Source: JAATGA01 sp047605605 (GTDB lineage Bacteria > Pseudomonadota > Alphaproteobacteria > Rhodobacterales > Rhodobacteraceae). From it: a stretch of DNA of 64,000 nt. The position numbers and the translations under genes were made by a program. The DNA lies in assembly GCA_047605605.1 (NCBI GenBank), contig JASGFG010000002.1, forward strand, positions 1 to 64,000, read 5' to 3'. Positions 8,381-20,067 of this stretch are shown piece after piece (the stretch's first letter is position 1; each line of letters begins with the position of its first letter). The notes under the pieces were generated by a model. That model saw only the letters and a list, made by a program, of their open reading frames with translations, had not been told where the DNA came from and ran no database searches.

Positions 8381-9154
8381 TCAGCCCGCCTCGGGCACAC
8401 AGACGCGCACCCGCGTGTCCCATTCGCCGCAGCGCCGCGCCAGATCCTGCGGCAGCGGCCGGTCGGTGAACAGGGTATCCACCTCGGACAGGCTGGCGAT
8501 GCGGGCGGGGGCGGGGCGGCCGATCTTGGAATGGTCCGTGACCACGAACGCCCGCCGCGCCTGACGCAGGATCGCGCGGCTGACCCGCACCTCGGCCAGA
8601 TCGAAGTCCAGAAGATCGCCGTCGGCATCCAGCGCCGATGTGCCGATGATGGCGAAATCCACCTTGAACTGTTCAAAGAACTGGGTCGTCAGCTCGCCCG
8701 TCAGCCCGCCGTCCGACCGGCGCAGCGCGCCCCCCGCCACCATGATCTCGCACCCCGGATTGGCCAGCAGGATGTTGGCGACATTGATGTTGTTCGTCAC
8801 CACCATGATGTTGGAATGATGAAGCAGCGCCTGCGCCACCGCCTCGGTCGTGGTGCCAAGGTTCAGGATCAGGCTGGAATTGTCGGGGATTTCCGCGGCA
8901 CAGGCCGCGCCGATGGCCGACTTCGCCTCGGCGTGCAGGCGGCGGCGGGCCTCATATCCCAGGTTGACGACGCCCGCGCGCGGCACCGCCCCGCCATGCA
9001 CCCGGTCCAGCAACCCCTGCTCGGCCAGATCGCCCAGATCGCGGCGGATGGTCTGAAGCGTAACCTCGAACCGCTGGGCCAGATCCTCGACCAGCACCCG
9101 CCCCTCGCTGCGGGCCAGATCCAGGATTTCGTTCTGCCGGATGCTGAGCGCCAA
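8381..9154 (-). CDS. glpR: DeoR-family repressor of glycerol genes, GlpR
   Basis: A 257-residue DeoR-type repressor. The N-terminal HTH contains RQNEILDLARSEGRV and VTLQTIRRDLGDL. The C-terminal sugar-phosphate sensor has LGTTTEAVAQAL and VTNNINVA. No ATG fits near the conserved N-terminus. A TTG at 9154, preceded at 6 bp by AAGGA, gives the family-typical MALSIRQNEI start, and the longer reading back to 9691 would run through the promoter and glpD sequence. GlpR senses glycerol-3-phosphate in characterised bacteria. It is divergent from glpD, and the gap is rich in TTCG/CGAA elements like those in known GlpR operators. Confidence 0.88.
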   Translation of the reverse strand: MALSIRQNEILDLARSEGRVLVEDLAQRFEVTLQTIRRDLGDLAEQGLLDRVHGGAVPRAGVVNLGYEARRRLHAEAKSAIGAACAAEIPDNSSLILNLGTTTEAVAQALLHHSNIMVVTNNINVANILLANPGCEIMVAGGALRRSDGGLTGELTTQFFEQFKVDFAIIGTSALDADGDLLDFDLAEVRVSRAILRQARRAFVVTDHSKIGRPAPARIASLSEVDTLFTDRPLPQDLARRCGEWDTRVRVCVPEAG

Positions 9155-9170
9155 GGCTTTTCCTTCCGTA

Positions 9171-9407
9171 TTCGTGGCTTTTCGGCTGCGGTTCGCTTTT
9201 GCCCGTTTCGCGCCGATCTTACGGAGACAAATCGCACATGCAAGGCATAGGTCATGCCGCAGATGCAGCACTATGGCGCGAGATGTGCTGCATTGCAGCG
9301 CCATGGTGTTCGTTTTTGCCAAAATCGCGCATAAACGAAAAATGCTGCTTGACCGAAAAAACGAAACCGTTACTGCTTGCGGTAACAAAAGGGCGAGCCG
9401 CTCGCCC
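9171..9407. promoter_or_regulatory. glpR-glpD control region with TTCG/CGAA elements and a leader hairpin
   Basis: On the glpR side, TTCG occurs at 9171, 9181, 9192 and 9207, so the first three are 10-11 bp apart. On the glpD side TTCGTTTTT (9309) is followed by CGAA at 9336, 9354 and 9362. The E. coli GlpR consensus also pairs TTCG with CGAA. A hairpin GGGCGAG-CCG-CTCGCCC (9391-9407) sits immediately before the glpD ribosome site GGGGGAAA. I infer GlpR binding; the hairpin role is unknown. Confidence 0.45.
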
Positions 9408-9422
9408 CCTGGGGGAAACCGC

Positions 9423-11012
9423 GTGTCGACCGATCTGCCAGACATGACCGATCTTTTCGTCATCGGCGGCGGCATCAACGGCTGTGGCATCGCGCGGGAT
9501 GCGGCGGGGCGCGGGCTGACGGTCACGCTGGCCGAACAGGGCGATCTGGCGCAGGGCACATCCTCGGCCTCGACCAAGATGTTCCATGGTGGCCTGCGAT
9601 ATCTGGAGTATTTCGAGTTCCATCTGGTGCGCGAGGCGCTGGAGGAACGCGAGACGCTGCTGGTCGCCATGCCGCATATCAGCTGGCCCATGCGGTTCGT
9701 GCTGCCCTATTCGCCCCAGATGCGGTTTGAAAGCGATACGCCGACCTCGCGCCTTTTGTCGCGGGTGATGCCCTGGATGAAGGGGCGGCGGCCCGCCTGG
9801 CTGATCCGGCTGGGGCTGTTTCTTTACGACACGCTGGGGGGGCGCAAGATCCTGCCCGGCACCCGTCGGCTGGACCTGAGAACCGATCAGGCGGGGCGGT
9901 GGCTGAAGCCCGGTTTCGGGCTGGCCTGGGAATATTCCGACTGCTGGGTGCAGGATTCGCGTCTGGTCGTGCTGAACGCCCGCGATGCCGAGGCGCGGGG
10001 CGCCCATATCCTGACCCGCACCCGCGTGGTGTCGGCCACGCGCGCCGGCGATCGCTGGGACATCGTGACCGAAGGTCATCGCGGGCACGAGGTTCACCAT
10101 GCCCGCGCGCTGGTCAATGCCGGTGGGCCGTGGGTCGAGGAGGTGATCCGCAATGTGGCCCGCATCCCCTCGACCGAAGGGGTGCGGCTGGTCAGGGGCA
10201 GCCATATCGTCACGCGGAAACTCTATGACCACGACCGCTGCTATTTCTTTCAGGGGACGGACGGGCGGATCATCTTTGCCATTCCCTATGAGGATGACTT
10301 CACCCTGATCGGCACCACCGACAAGGACCATCAGGGTGCCCCCGGCGAGGCCCGCTGCACCGAAGAAGAGCGCGATTACCTTTGCGCCTTTGCCAGCCAG
10401 TATTTCGCGAAACCCGTGACGCCCGCCGATGTGGTCTGGACCTATTCCGGGGTGCGGCCGCTTTATAACGACGGGGCAAAATCGGCGACGGCGGCGACGC
10501 GGGAATATGTCCTGAGCCTGGATGACAAGGGCGCGCCACTGCTGAACGTCTTTGGCGGCAAGATCACCACCTATCGCCGCCTGGCCGAGAATGCGCTGGC
10601 GAAACTGGCACCGTTCTTTCCGCAGGCCAGGGGCGACTGGACGGCGCGCGTGCCGCTGCCGGGCGGCGATTTCCCGCATGACGGCGTGGCGGATCTGACC
10701 GGGCAGCTGGTGGCGGAATACCCGTTCCTGACGCCTGCCCATGCGGCGCGACTGATCCGCACCTACGGGACCGAGGCTTTCCCGATGCTGCGGGGCGCCC
10801 GGCAGATGGCCGATCTTGGCCCCGATTTCGGCGCGACCCTGACGGGGGCCGAGGTCAACTGGCTGATCACGCGGGAATATGCCCGCGCGCCCGAAGACAT
10901 CCTGTGGCGGCGCACCAAGCTGGGCCTGCACATGAGCCAAGACCAGATCGCGACGCTAGCGGCCTTCATGGCCGGGGCGGCGGGCCGGAAAGCGAACCCG
11001 GCGGCGGAATAG
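9423..11012 (+). CDS. glpD: Aerobic glycerol-3-phosphate dehydrogenase
   Basis: A 529-residue membrane-associated flavoenzyme that oxidises sn-glycerol-3-phosphate to dihydroxyacetone phosphate and passes electrons to ubiquinone. The N-terminal FAD loop is VIGGGINGCGIARDAAGRG, followed by the family motif TKMFHGGLRYLE. The C-terminal half has FGGKITTYRRLAE. I chose the GTG at 9423 after GGGGGAAA; an internal ATG at 9444 has no ribosome site, and upstream extension would cover the promoter. It is the first gene of the glycerol operon, about 50 bp before glpS. Confidence 0.93.
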   Translation: MSTDLPDMTDLFVIGGGINGCGIARDAAGRGLTVTLAEQGDLAQGTSSASTKMFHGGLRYLEYFEFHLVREALEERETLLVAMPHISWPMRFVLPYSPQMRFESDTPTSRLLSRVMPWMKGRRPAWLIRLGLFLYDTLGGRKILPGTRRLDLRTDQAGRWLKPGFGLAWEYSDCWVQDSRLVVLNARDAEARGAHILTRTRVVSATRAGDRWDIVTEGHRGHEVHHARALVNAGGPWVEEVIRNVARIPSTEGVRLVRGSHIVTRKLYDHDRCYFFQGTDGRIIFAIPYEDDFTLIGTTDKDHQGAPGEARCTEEERDYLCAFASQYFAKPVTPADVVWTYSGVRPLYNDGAKSATAATREYVLSLDDKGAPLLNVFGGKITTYRRLAENALAKLAPFFPQARGDWTARVPLPGGDFPHDGVADLTGQLVAEYPFLTPAHAARLIRTYGTEAFPMLRGARQMADLGPDFGATLTGAEVNWLITREYARAPEDILWRRTKLGLHMSQDQIATLAAFMAGAAGRKANPAAE

Positions 11013-11061
11013 GGCGGCCGCCCGGCCGGAGGAGGCAGGGCAGGCCGGAAGGGGAGGACGG

Positions 11062-12150
11062 ATGACGCTGGAACTGCAAGGCGTGTCGCGGCTGGTTGGC
11101 GGGCGGGTGCATATCCACCCCACCAGCCTGACATTGCACGGCGGCACGATGAACGTGCTGCTTGGGCCGACGCTTTCGGGCAAGACCAGCCTGATGCGGC
11201 TGATGGCAGGGCTGGACCGGCCCGACACCGGGCGCATCCTGTGGAACGGACGCGACGTGACCGGCCTGCGCGTGCAGGACCGGGGCGTGGCGATGGTCTA
11301 TCAGCAGTTCATCAACTATCCGGGCCTGACGGTTTACGAAAACATCGCCTCGCCCCTGCGGATCATGGGCACGCCAAAGGACCAGATCGACGCCCGCGTG
11401 CAGGAAACCGCCGCCATGCTGCGGCTGACGCCGATGCTGGGCCGCAAGCCGCTGGAACTGTCGGGCGGACAGCAGCAGCGGTGCGCCCTGGCCCGCGCGC
11501 TGGTCAAGGGGGCAGGGCTGGTGCTGCTGGACGAACCGCTCGCCAACCTGGACTACAAGCTGCGCGAGGAGCTGCGGGTGGAAATCCCAAGGATATTCGA
11601 GGCTTCGGGCGCGATCTTCGTCTATGCCACGACCGAGCCGGAAGAGGCGCTGCTTCTGGGCGGCAACACCGCCGCGCTGTGGGAGGGCCGGGTGACGCAA
11701 TTCGGCCCGACGCCGCAGGTCTATCGCCATCCGCAGGATGCGACGACGGCGCGGGTGTTCAGCGACCCGCCGATGAACTTCGTTTCCGCCTTCAAGGACG
11801 GCCATCGCCTCAACTTTGGCGGCACCGCCAATGCCCCCGCCGACGGGGTGCTGGCGGGCCTGCCGGACGGACACTATCAGGCCGGGTTCCGGGCGAACCA
11901 CCTGTTCCTGAACAAGCATTCGGGGACCGCGGTGGAATTTCCCGCAACCGTCGCCGTAACCGAGATCACGGGGTCGGAAACCTTCATCCATGTCGATCGC
12001 GGCGGCGACCGCTGGGTCGGACTGGTCGAGGGGGTCCACGCCCTGACACCCGGAGAAGCCGTCTCGGTCTGGCTGGACCCGGCGCATGTCTATCTGTTCG
12101 ACGCGGAAGGGCGCCTTGCCGCCCCTGCCGCCTATGCGAGGACGGCGTGA
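11062..12150 (+). CDS. glpS: Glycerol ABC importer ATPase, GlpS-like (H-loop histidine missing)
   Basis: A 362-residue MalK-type ATPase with a C-terminal TOBE-like region. Seen: Walker A GPTLSGKT (about residue 34), Q-loop VYQQF, an intact signature LSGGQQQR (about 133) and Walker B LVLLDEP. The switch histidine normally in VTHDQxEA is replaced: the segment reads YATTEPEEA. Its partner GlpT has the opposite defect. In Rhizobium leguminosarum the glpSTPQUV genes import glycerol, and the gene order here is the same. It presumably forms an asymmetric heterodimer with GlpT on the inner-membrane permeases. Confidence 0.9.
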   Translation: MTLELQGVSRLVGGRVHIHPTSLTLHGGTMNVLLGPTLSGKTSLMRLMAGLDRPDTGRILWNGRDVTGLRVQDRGVAMVYQQFINYPGLTVYENIASPLRIMGTPKDQIDARVQETAAMLRLTPMLGRKPLELSGGQQQRCALARALVKGAGLVLLDEPLANLDYKLREELRVEIPRIFEASGAIFVYATTEPEEALLLGGNTAALWEGRVTQFGPTPQVYRHPQDATTARVFSDPPMNFVSAFKDGHRLNFGGTANAPADGVLAGLPDGHYQAGFRANHLFLNKHSGTAVEFPATVAVTEITGSETFIHVDRGGDRWVGLVEGVHALTPGEAVSVWLDPAHVYLFDAEGRLAAPAAYARTA

Positions 12151-12151
12151 C

Positions 12152-13240
12152 ATGGCACAGATCACGCTGAAGAACCTGGCGCACAGCTATCTGCCCAACC
12201 CTTCGGGCGAAAAGGACTATGCGCTAAAGGAAATGGATCATGTCTGGCAGGACGGCGGGGCCTATGCGCTGCTCGGCTCGTCCGGCTGCGGCAAGACCAC
12301 GCTTCTGAACGTCATCTCGGGCCTGTTGCGGCCCAGCCATGGACGGGTGCTGTTCGGCGACCGAGACGTGACCGATGCGCCGACGGCGGAACGGAACATC
12401 GCGCAGGTGTTCCAGTTCCCGGTCGTCTACGACACGATGACGGTGCGCGACAATCTGGCCTTTCCGCTGCGCAACCGGGGCAAGGACGCGGCCTATATCA
12501 AGGCCCGCGTCGACCGGATCGCGCAGATGATCGGGATGGAGGCGATGCTGACCCGCAAGGCGCAGGGCCTGACCGCCGATGCCAAGCAGAAGATCAGCCT
12601 TGGCCGCGGCATGGTGCGCGAGGATGTGAACGCCATCCTGTTCGACGAGCCGCTGACCGTGATCGACCCGCATATGAAGTGGGAACTGCGGACCCAGTTG
12701 AAACAACTGCACCGCCAGTTCGGCCATACGATGATCTATGTCACCCATGACCAGACCGAGGCGCTGACCTTCGCCGACAAGGTGGTGGTGATGTATGACG
12801 GCAGGGTGGTGCAGATGGGCACCCCGCAAGAGCTGTTCGAGACGCCGGCCCATACCTTCGTCGGCTATTTCATCGGCTCGCCCGGAATGAACTTTCTGGA
12901 CGCGCGCATCCTGGGCGACAGGGCGGTCTTGGCCTCGGGGGCGACGGTCGATCTGGGGGCCGACCATGGCCAGCCGGCGGGGGCGACGCGCATCGGCATC
13001 CGCCCGGAATATGCCGTGCTGACCGATGGGCAGGGCGGCCTGCCGGTGACGGTGCGCCGGGTCGAGGATGTGGGCCGCCACCGCATCCTGCGCGCCACGG
13101 TCGAGGACCGGCCCTTCGACATCGTGGTGCCCGAAGGGATGCCGGTCTCCGCAACCGATGCCCGCGTGTCCTTCGCGCGGAGCAAGATCAACGTCTATGC
13201 CGACGACTGGCGCGTCGCGCCGAAAGGGGGGGCGGCCTGA
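12152..13240 (+). CDS. glpT: Glycerol ABC importer ATPase, GlpT-like (degenerate signature motif)
   Basis: A 362-residue ATPase starting 1 bp after glpS stops; this ATG gives the conserved MAQITLKNL start. Walker A GSSGCGKTT (about residue 43), Q-loop FQFPVVYD, Walker B AILFDEP and an intact H-loop YVTHDQTEA are present. The LSGGQ signature is not: the region reads GLTADAKQKISLGRG. The TOBE-like C-terminus is retained. Combined with GlpS this predicts one complete ATP site (GlpT Walker A plus GlpS signature) and one crippled site. The name glpT follows the rhizobial ABC operon and is unrelated to the E. coli GlpT antiporter. Confidence 0.9.
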   Translation: MAQITLKNLAHSYLPNPSGEKDYALKEMDHVWQDGGAYALLGSSGCGKTTLLNVISGLLRPSHGRVLFGDRDVTDAPTAERNIAQVFQFPVVYDTMTVRDNLAFPLRNRGKDAAYIKARVDRIAQMIGMEAMLTRKAQGLTADAKQKISLGRGMVREDVNAILFDEPLTVIDPHMKWELRTQLKQLHRQFGHTMIYVTHDQTEALTFADKVVVMYDGRVVQMGTPQELFETPAHTFVGYFIGSPGMNFLDARILGDRAVLASGATVDLGADHGQPAGATRIGIRPEYAVLTDGQGGLPVTVRRVEDVGRHRILRATVEDRPFDIVVPEGMPVSATDARVSFARSKINVYADDWRVAPKGGAA

Positions 13241-14108
13241 TGGAAAAGACGGTCAACAACAGGGCGTGGTTCCTGGTGCTGCCGGTGCTGGTGGTCGTCG
13301 CCTTTTCGGCGGTGATCCCGCTGATGACGGTGGTGAACTATGCCTTCAACGACACCTTCGGGAACAACGAATTCTTCTGGGCCGGCCTCGAATGGTTCGA
13401 CGAGATGGTCCATTCCGACCGCCTGCACGGCGCGCTTGGCCGGCAGGCGCTGTTCTCGGCCATCATCCTGGCGATCGAGGTGCCGCTTGGCATCTTTGTC
13501 GCGCTGAACATGCCGAAGAAAGGTTTCTGGTCGTCCTTCTGCCTTGTCGTCATGGCGCTGCCGCTGCTGATCCCGTTCAACGTGGTCGGCACCATCTGGC
13601 AGATCTTCGGCCGGGTGGATATCGGCCTGCTGGGCCATACGCTGGAGGCGCTTGGCCTAGACTACAACTATACCAACGACCCGATCGACGCCTGGGCGAC
13701 GGTGGTGGTCATGGATGTGTGGCACTGGACCTCGCTGGTGGCGCTTTTGTGCTATGCCGGGCTGCAATCCATCCCGCAGGCCTATTATCAGGCCGCCCGC
13801 ATCGACCAGGCCTCCCGCTGGGCGGTGTTCCGGTTCATCGAACTGCCCAAGATGAAGGGCGTGCTGCTGATCGCCGTCCTGCTGCGGTTCATGGACAGCT
13901 TCATGATCTATACCGAGCCTTTCGTCGTCACCGGCGGCGGGCCGGGCAATTCCACCACCTTCCTGTCGATCGACCTGGTGAAGATGGCGGTGGGCCAGTT
14001 CGACCTTGGCCCGGCGGCGGCCTTCAGCCTGATGTATTTCCTGGTGATCCTGCTGGTCTCGTGGGTGTTCTACACCGTCATGACCAGCATGGACAAAGCG
14101 GAGGCCCA

Positions 14109-14112
<4 letters not shown>
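13240..14112 (+). CDS. glpP: Glycerol ABC importer permease, GlpP-like
   Basis: A 290-residue permease of the binding-protein-dependent sugar family with about six hydrophobic helices. The EAA-type cytoplasmic loop reads YYQAARIDQASRWAVFRFI (about residue 180) and contacts the ATPases. The start overlaps the glpT stop (TGATG) and the stop overlaps glpQ, indicating translational coupling. It forms the inner-membrane channel with GlpQ. Confidence 0.92.
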
Positions 14113-14914
<802 letters not shown>

Positions 14915-14915
<1 letters not shown>

Positions 14916-15352
14916 TGACCGAGGCCTCGCAGGTCGAAACCATCGCCGCGCGCCGCGCCAACTGGCCCGCGATCAACGCCGCGGTGGTGATCGTGCTGGG
15001 TGCGGTGCTGGGGCTGCTGCTCTGGTCCGTGCCGGTGGGCGAGGATGGCGCCCGCGACTGGACGGGGCAGATGATCCCCGGCGGCTGGATGGCCTGGACC
15101 TTTCCGGTGGCGCTGTTCTTCTGGATCATCGCCAGCCTTCTGGTCACGTTCACCGTCCTGGCCATCCGGTTCCCCGAAACGCCGCGCACCGGCATCCTGC
15201 GGATCGAGACGACGCGCGGCGACCGGCTGTTCATCACCCTTCTCGGCTCGGCCTTCATCTGTCTGGCCTGGCTGTTCCTTGCCGGCCCGCCCGTGTGGTG
15301 GGCGCTGGTCCTGTGCCTTGTGTATGCCGCGGCGGTGTTCCGCTGGGTTTGA
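14915..15352 (+). CDS. glpU: Small membrane protein GlpU (DUF2160 family)
   Basis: 145 residues, mostly membrane helices: about 19-42, 57-82 and a long hydrophobic stretch near 105-143 that could form two helices. The gene lies between the second permease and the binding protein, exactly where rhizobial glpU (DUF2160) lies. The start at 14915 overlaps the glpQ stop and follows GGGGAGGG. The molecular role of GlpU is not well established; it may assist the transporter. Confidence 0.85.
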
Positions 15353-15389
15353 CCGAAGACCGAAACTCGCATTCTCAGGGAGGAGAAGC

Positions 15390-17111
15390 ATGAGACTGAA
15401 GCACACAACCACAGCCATGGCGCTTGCGCTGATGGCCATGGGCCTGCCCGCCTGGGCGGACATGGAGGCGGCGAAGAAGTTCCTCGACGCCGAAATCGGC
15501 GACCTGTCGACGCTTTCCCGCGCCGACCAGGAGGCCGAGATGCAATGGTTCATCGACGCCGCCAAGCCGCTGGCCGGGATGGACATCAAGGTGGTCTCGG
15601 AAACCCTGACCACGCATGAATACGAAGCCAAGGTGCTGGCCCCGGCCTTCACCGCCATCACCGGCATCAAGGTCACGCATGACCTGATCGGCGAGGGGGA
15701 TGTGGTCGAAAAGCTGCAAACCCAGATGCAGACGGGCGAGAACATCTATGACGGCTATGTCAACGACTCGGACCTGATCGGCACCCACTGGCGCTATCAG
15801 CAGGCCCGCGACCTGACGAAATGGATGGCGGACGAAGGCAAGGCGTTTACCAGCCCGACCCTGGACCTGCCCGATTTCATCGGCACCAAGTTCACCACCG
15901 CGCCCGATGGCGACCTGTATCAGCTGCCCGACCAGCAGTTCGCGAACCTTTACTGGTTCCGGTATGACTGGTTCAACGACCAGAAGACCAAGGACGACTT
16001 CAAGGCCAAGTATGGCTATGACCTGGGCGTTCCGGTCAACTGGTCCGCCTATGAGGATATCGCCGAATTCTTCACCGGCCGCGACATGTCCTATGTCGAG
16101 GGCAGCCCCGCCAAGGTCTGGGGCAACATGGATTATGGCAAGAAGGACCCCTCGCTCGGCTGGCGCTATACCGACGCCTGGATGTCGATGGCCGGCATGG
16201 GCGACAAGGGCGAACCGAACGGCCTGCCGGTCGACGAATGGGGCGTCCGGGTGGACGAGAAGTCGCGTCCCGTCGGCTCCTGCGTGGCACGCGGCGGGGC
16301 GACCAACGATGCCGCCGCCGTCTATGCCGTGACCAAGGCGATCGAGTGGCTGAAGAAATACACGCCCCCCGAAGCCATGGGCATGACCTTTGGCGAGGCG
16401 GGTCCGGTCCCGGCGCGGGGCGACATCGCCCAGCAGATGTTCTGGTATACCGCCTTTACCGCCGACATGGTGAAACCCGGCACCGCCGTGGTGAATGCCG
16501 ACGGCACGCCGAAATGGCGGATGGCCCCGTCCCCGCACGGCGCCTATTGGAGCGAGGGCACCAAGATCGGCTATCAGGATGTGGGGTCCTGGACGCTGAT
16601 GAAATCCACCCCGGTGGACCGCGCGCAGGCCGCCTGGCTCTATGCGCAGTTCGTCACCTCGAAAACCGTCGACGTGAAGAAATCGCATGTGGGTCTGACC
16701 TTCATCCGCGACAGCACGATCCACGACAAGTCGTTCACCGAACGCGCGCCGAAACTGGGCGGCCTGGTCGAGTTCTATCGCTCGCCCGCGCGCGTGCAGT
16801 GGTCGCCGACGGGAACCAACATCCCCGACTATCCGAAGCTGGCACAGCTGTGGTGGCAGAACATCGGCGACGCGCTGTCGGGCGCCAAGACCCCGCAAGA
16901 GGCGCTGGACAGCCTGTGCGCCGAGCAGGAAAAGGTTCTGGCGCGGCTTGAAAAGTCCAAAGTGCAGGGCGACCTGGGGCCGAAGCTGAACCCCGAGGAA
17001 GATCCGCAGAAATGGCTGGATGCGCCCGGCGCGCCTGTGGCCAAGCTGGACAACGAAAAGCCCAAGGGCGAAACCGTGTCCTATGACGACCTGATCAAGT
17101 CCTGGCAATAA
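15390..17111 (+). CDS. glpV: Periplasmic glycerol-binding protein GlpV-like
   Basis: A 573-residue extracellular solute-binding protein, long for a sugar binder but the right size for GlpV. A Sec signal (about residues 1-24, ending near LPAWA) precedes the mature domain. The start at 15390 follows AGGGAGGAGAAGC; the longer in-frame reading begins inside glpU and was rejected. It delivers glycerol to GlpPQ. A stable hairpin lies in the gap after the stop, which could protect the binding-protein mRNA. Confidence 0.9.
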   Translation: MRLKHTTTAMALALMAMGLPAWADMEAAKKFLDAEIGDLSTLSRADQEAEMQWFIDAAKPLAGMDIKVVSETLTTHEYEAKVLAPAFTAITGIKVTHDLIGEGDVVEKLQTQMQTGENIYDGYVNDSDLIGTHWRYQQARDLTKWMADEGKAFTSPTLDLPDFIGTKFTTAPDGDLYQLPDQQFANLYWFRYDWFNDQKTKDDFKAKYGYDLGVPVNWSAYEDIAEFFTGRDMSYVEGSPAKVWGNMDYGKKDPSLGWRYTDAWMSMAGMGDKGEPNGLPVDEWGVRVDEKSRPVGSCVARGGATNDAAAVYAVTKAIEWLKKYTPPEAMGMTFGEAGPVPARGDIAQQMFWYTAFTADMVKPGTAVVNADGTPKWRMAPSPHGAYWSEGTKIGYQDVGSWTLMKSTPVDRAQAAWLYAQFVTSKTVDVKKSHVGLTFIRDSTIHDKSFTERAPKLGGLVEFYRSPARVQWSPTGTNIPDYPKLAQLWWQNIGDALSGAKTPQEALDSLCAEQEKVLARLEKSKVQGDLGPKLNPEEDPQKWLDAPGAPVAKLDNEKPKGETVSYDDLIKSWQ

Positions 17112-17123
17112 GCCGGGCAGGGG

Positions 17124-17149
17124 CGGGCAATCCTTGCGGGTTGCCCGTC
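17124..17149 (+). other. Intercistronic hairpin between glpV and glpK
   Basis: GCGGGCAATCC (17124-17134) pairs with GGGTTGCCCGT (17139-17149) around a tetraloop-sized gap, about eleven pairs including two G-U. There is no T-run after it, so it is unlikely to be a full Rho-independent terminator. Such hairpins often stabilise the 3' end of binding-protein messages or partly uncouple the downstream gene, here glpK. Confidence 0.5.
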
Positions 17150-17213
17150 CGCAGATTTTCACGAAAGACTTCGCAAGGCCTTCGCCAACCCCTGCCGCCG
17201 GACCGGACCTGCA

Positions 17214-18697
<1,484 letters not shown>

Positions 18698-18701
<4 letters not shown>

Positions 18702-19855
18702 CAATGGGCAACCCCGCCGCCGGTTTCGGCTTTTCCCTTCCCGCGCGCGTGATCTTTGGCCGGGGCGAGGCGGATAAGGCCCCGGCGCTGGTCGCGGCTT
18801 TTGGCCGGCGGGTCCTGATCGTCCATGGGCGAACCCCCGCGCGGGCCGGGGCGCTGATCCGCGGGCTTGCCGCCCTGGGCATCAGCACGGCGACCCTGCC
18901 CTGTGCCGCAGAGCCGACGCTGCCCCTGCTGGAGGAAGGGCTGCGCGAGGCGCGGCCCTTTCGCCCCGATGCTGTCGTCGCCCTTGGCGGCGGATCGGTC
19001 ATCGACATGGGCAAGGCGCTGGCCGCGCTGATCCCCGCCCCCGGCCCGCCGATGGACCATCTGGAGGTCGTGGGCCGCGGCCTGCCGCTGGCGGCCGCCC
19101 CCCTGCCCTTCGTGGCGCTGCCCACCACCGCCGGAACCGGCGCCGAGGCGACGCGCAATGCCGTGATCGGCCTGCCCGACCACGGGCGCAAGGTTTCGAT
19201 CCGCGACGAAAGGATGTTGCCCCGCCTGGCCATCGTCGACCCTGCGCTGACCGATGGCTGCCCGCGCGAGGTGACGCTGGCCTCGGGCCTCGATGCGCTG
19301 GCTCAGGTGATCGAGCCTTATGTCTCGTCCCGCGCAACGCCGTTCACCGATGCGATCAGCCGCCCGGCAATCGGGCCGGGCCTTCGGGCGCTGGTGCGGC
19401 TGATGACGGACGAGGATGCGGCCGCCCGCGACACGCTGGCCTGGGTCAGCCTGTCGGGCGGGATCGCCCTGGCGAATGGCGGACTGGGCGCGGTTCACGG
19501 TCTGGCCGGGGTGATCGGCGGCCTGTGCCCGGCGGCCCATGGCGCGATCTGCGGTGCGCTGCTGGGGCCGGTGATCGCCTGCAACCGCGCGCGGGCCGAA
19601 GGGGCGGCCGCCCTGCGGCTGGCCGAGGTCTGCGACGAGATCGGTGCCGTTCTGGGGTGTTCGGCGCATGAGGCCCCGATGGCGCTTGGCAGCTGGGTCC
19701 GCTCTGCCGGCCTGCCCGGCCTTGTCGCACAGGGCCTGCCCGTCCCGCTGTTCCGGCAGGCGGCCGAGGCGGCGCTTTCCAGTTCGTCTATGAAGGGCAA
19801 TCCAGTGCAGCTCGACATCGACACGCTCGAGGAAATCCTTCGCCAGGCCGCATGA
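18698..19855 (+). CDS. Iron-containing alcohol dehydrogenase family protein with altered metal site
   Basis: 385 residues of the group III (Fe-ADH) fold. The NAD loop GGGSVIDMGKALA (about 93) and LPTTAGTGAEAT (about 138) are intact. Compared with FucO-type enzymes, the metal ligand Asp of GLDALAQVIEPY is kept, but the following His is Gln. VHG and AHG keep two His ligands, while the active-site His of the usual MAHPLG segment is Gly. So it may bind metal differently or use another mechanism, as some family members do. It overlaps glpK (ATGA), suggesting oxidation or reduction of glycerol, dihydroxyacetone or a related compound. The substrate is unknown. Confidence 0.82.
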
Positions 19856-19896
19856 GGGCGGGCGAGCCGCCCAGGCATGATGACTCTGGGAAAAGG

Positions 19897-19972
19897 TGGT
19901 GAGCCGGACAGGATTCGAACCTGTGACCCGCTGATTAAAAGTCAGCTGCTCTACCAACTGAGCTACCGGCCC
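19897..19972 (-). tRNA. tRNA-Lys(UUU)
   Basis: The reverse strand folds as a full cloverleaf of 76 nt with encoded CCA. Acceptor GGGCCGG pairs with CCGGCTC (one G-U). The D arm contains AGCTCAGTTGGTAGAGC, the anticodon arm GCTGA-CTTTTAA-TCAGC has anticodon UUU, and the T loop is GGTTCGAATCC. It stands alone between the Fe-ADH gene and dapF. Confidence 0.97.
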
Positions 19973-20067
19973 CACGCAGCGGGGTGATTAGAAACTTCGC
20001 GCAGGGGGGTCAAGGGCAAAAGCGCGCGGCTCTGGCAAAAAGCTGCGGCGCGGCGTATAGGACGGGC

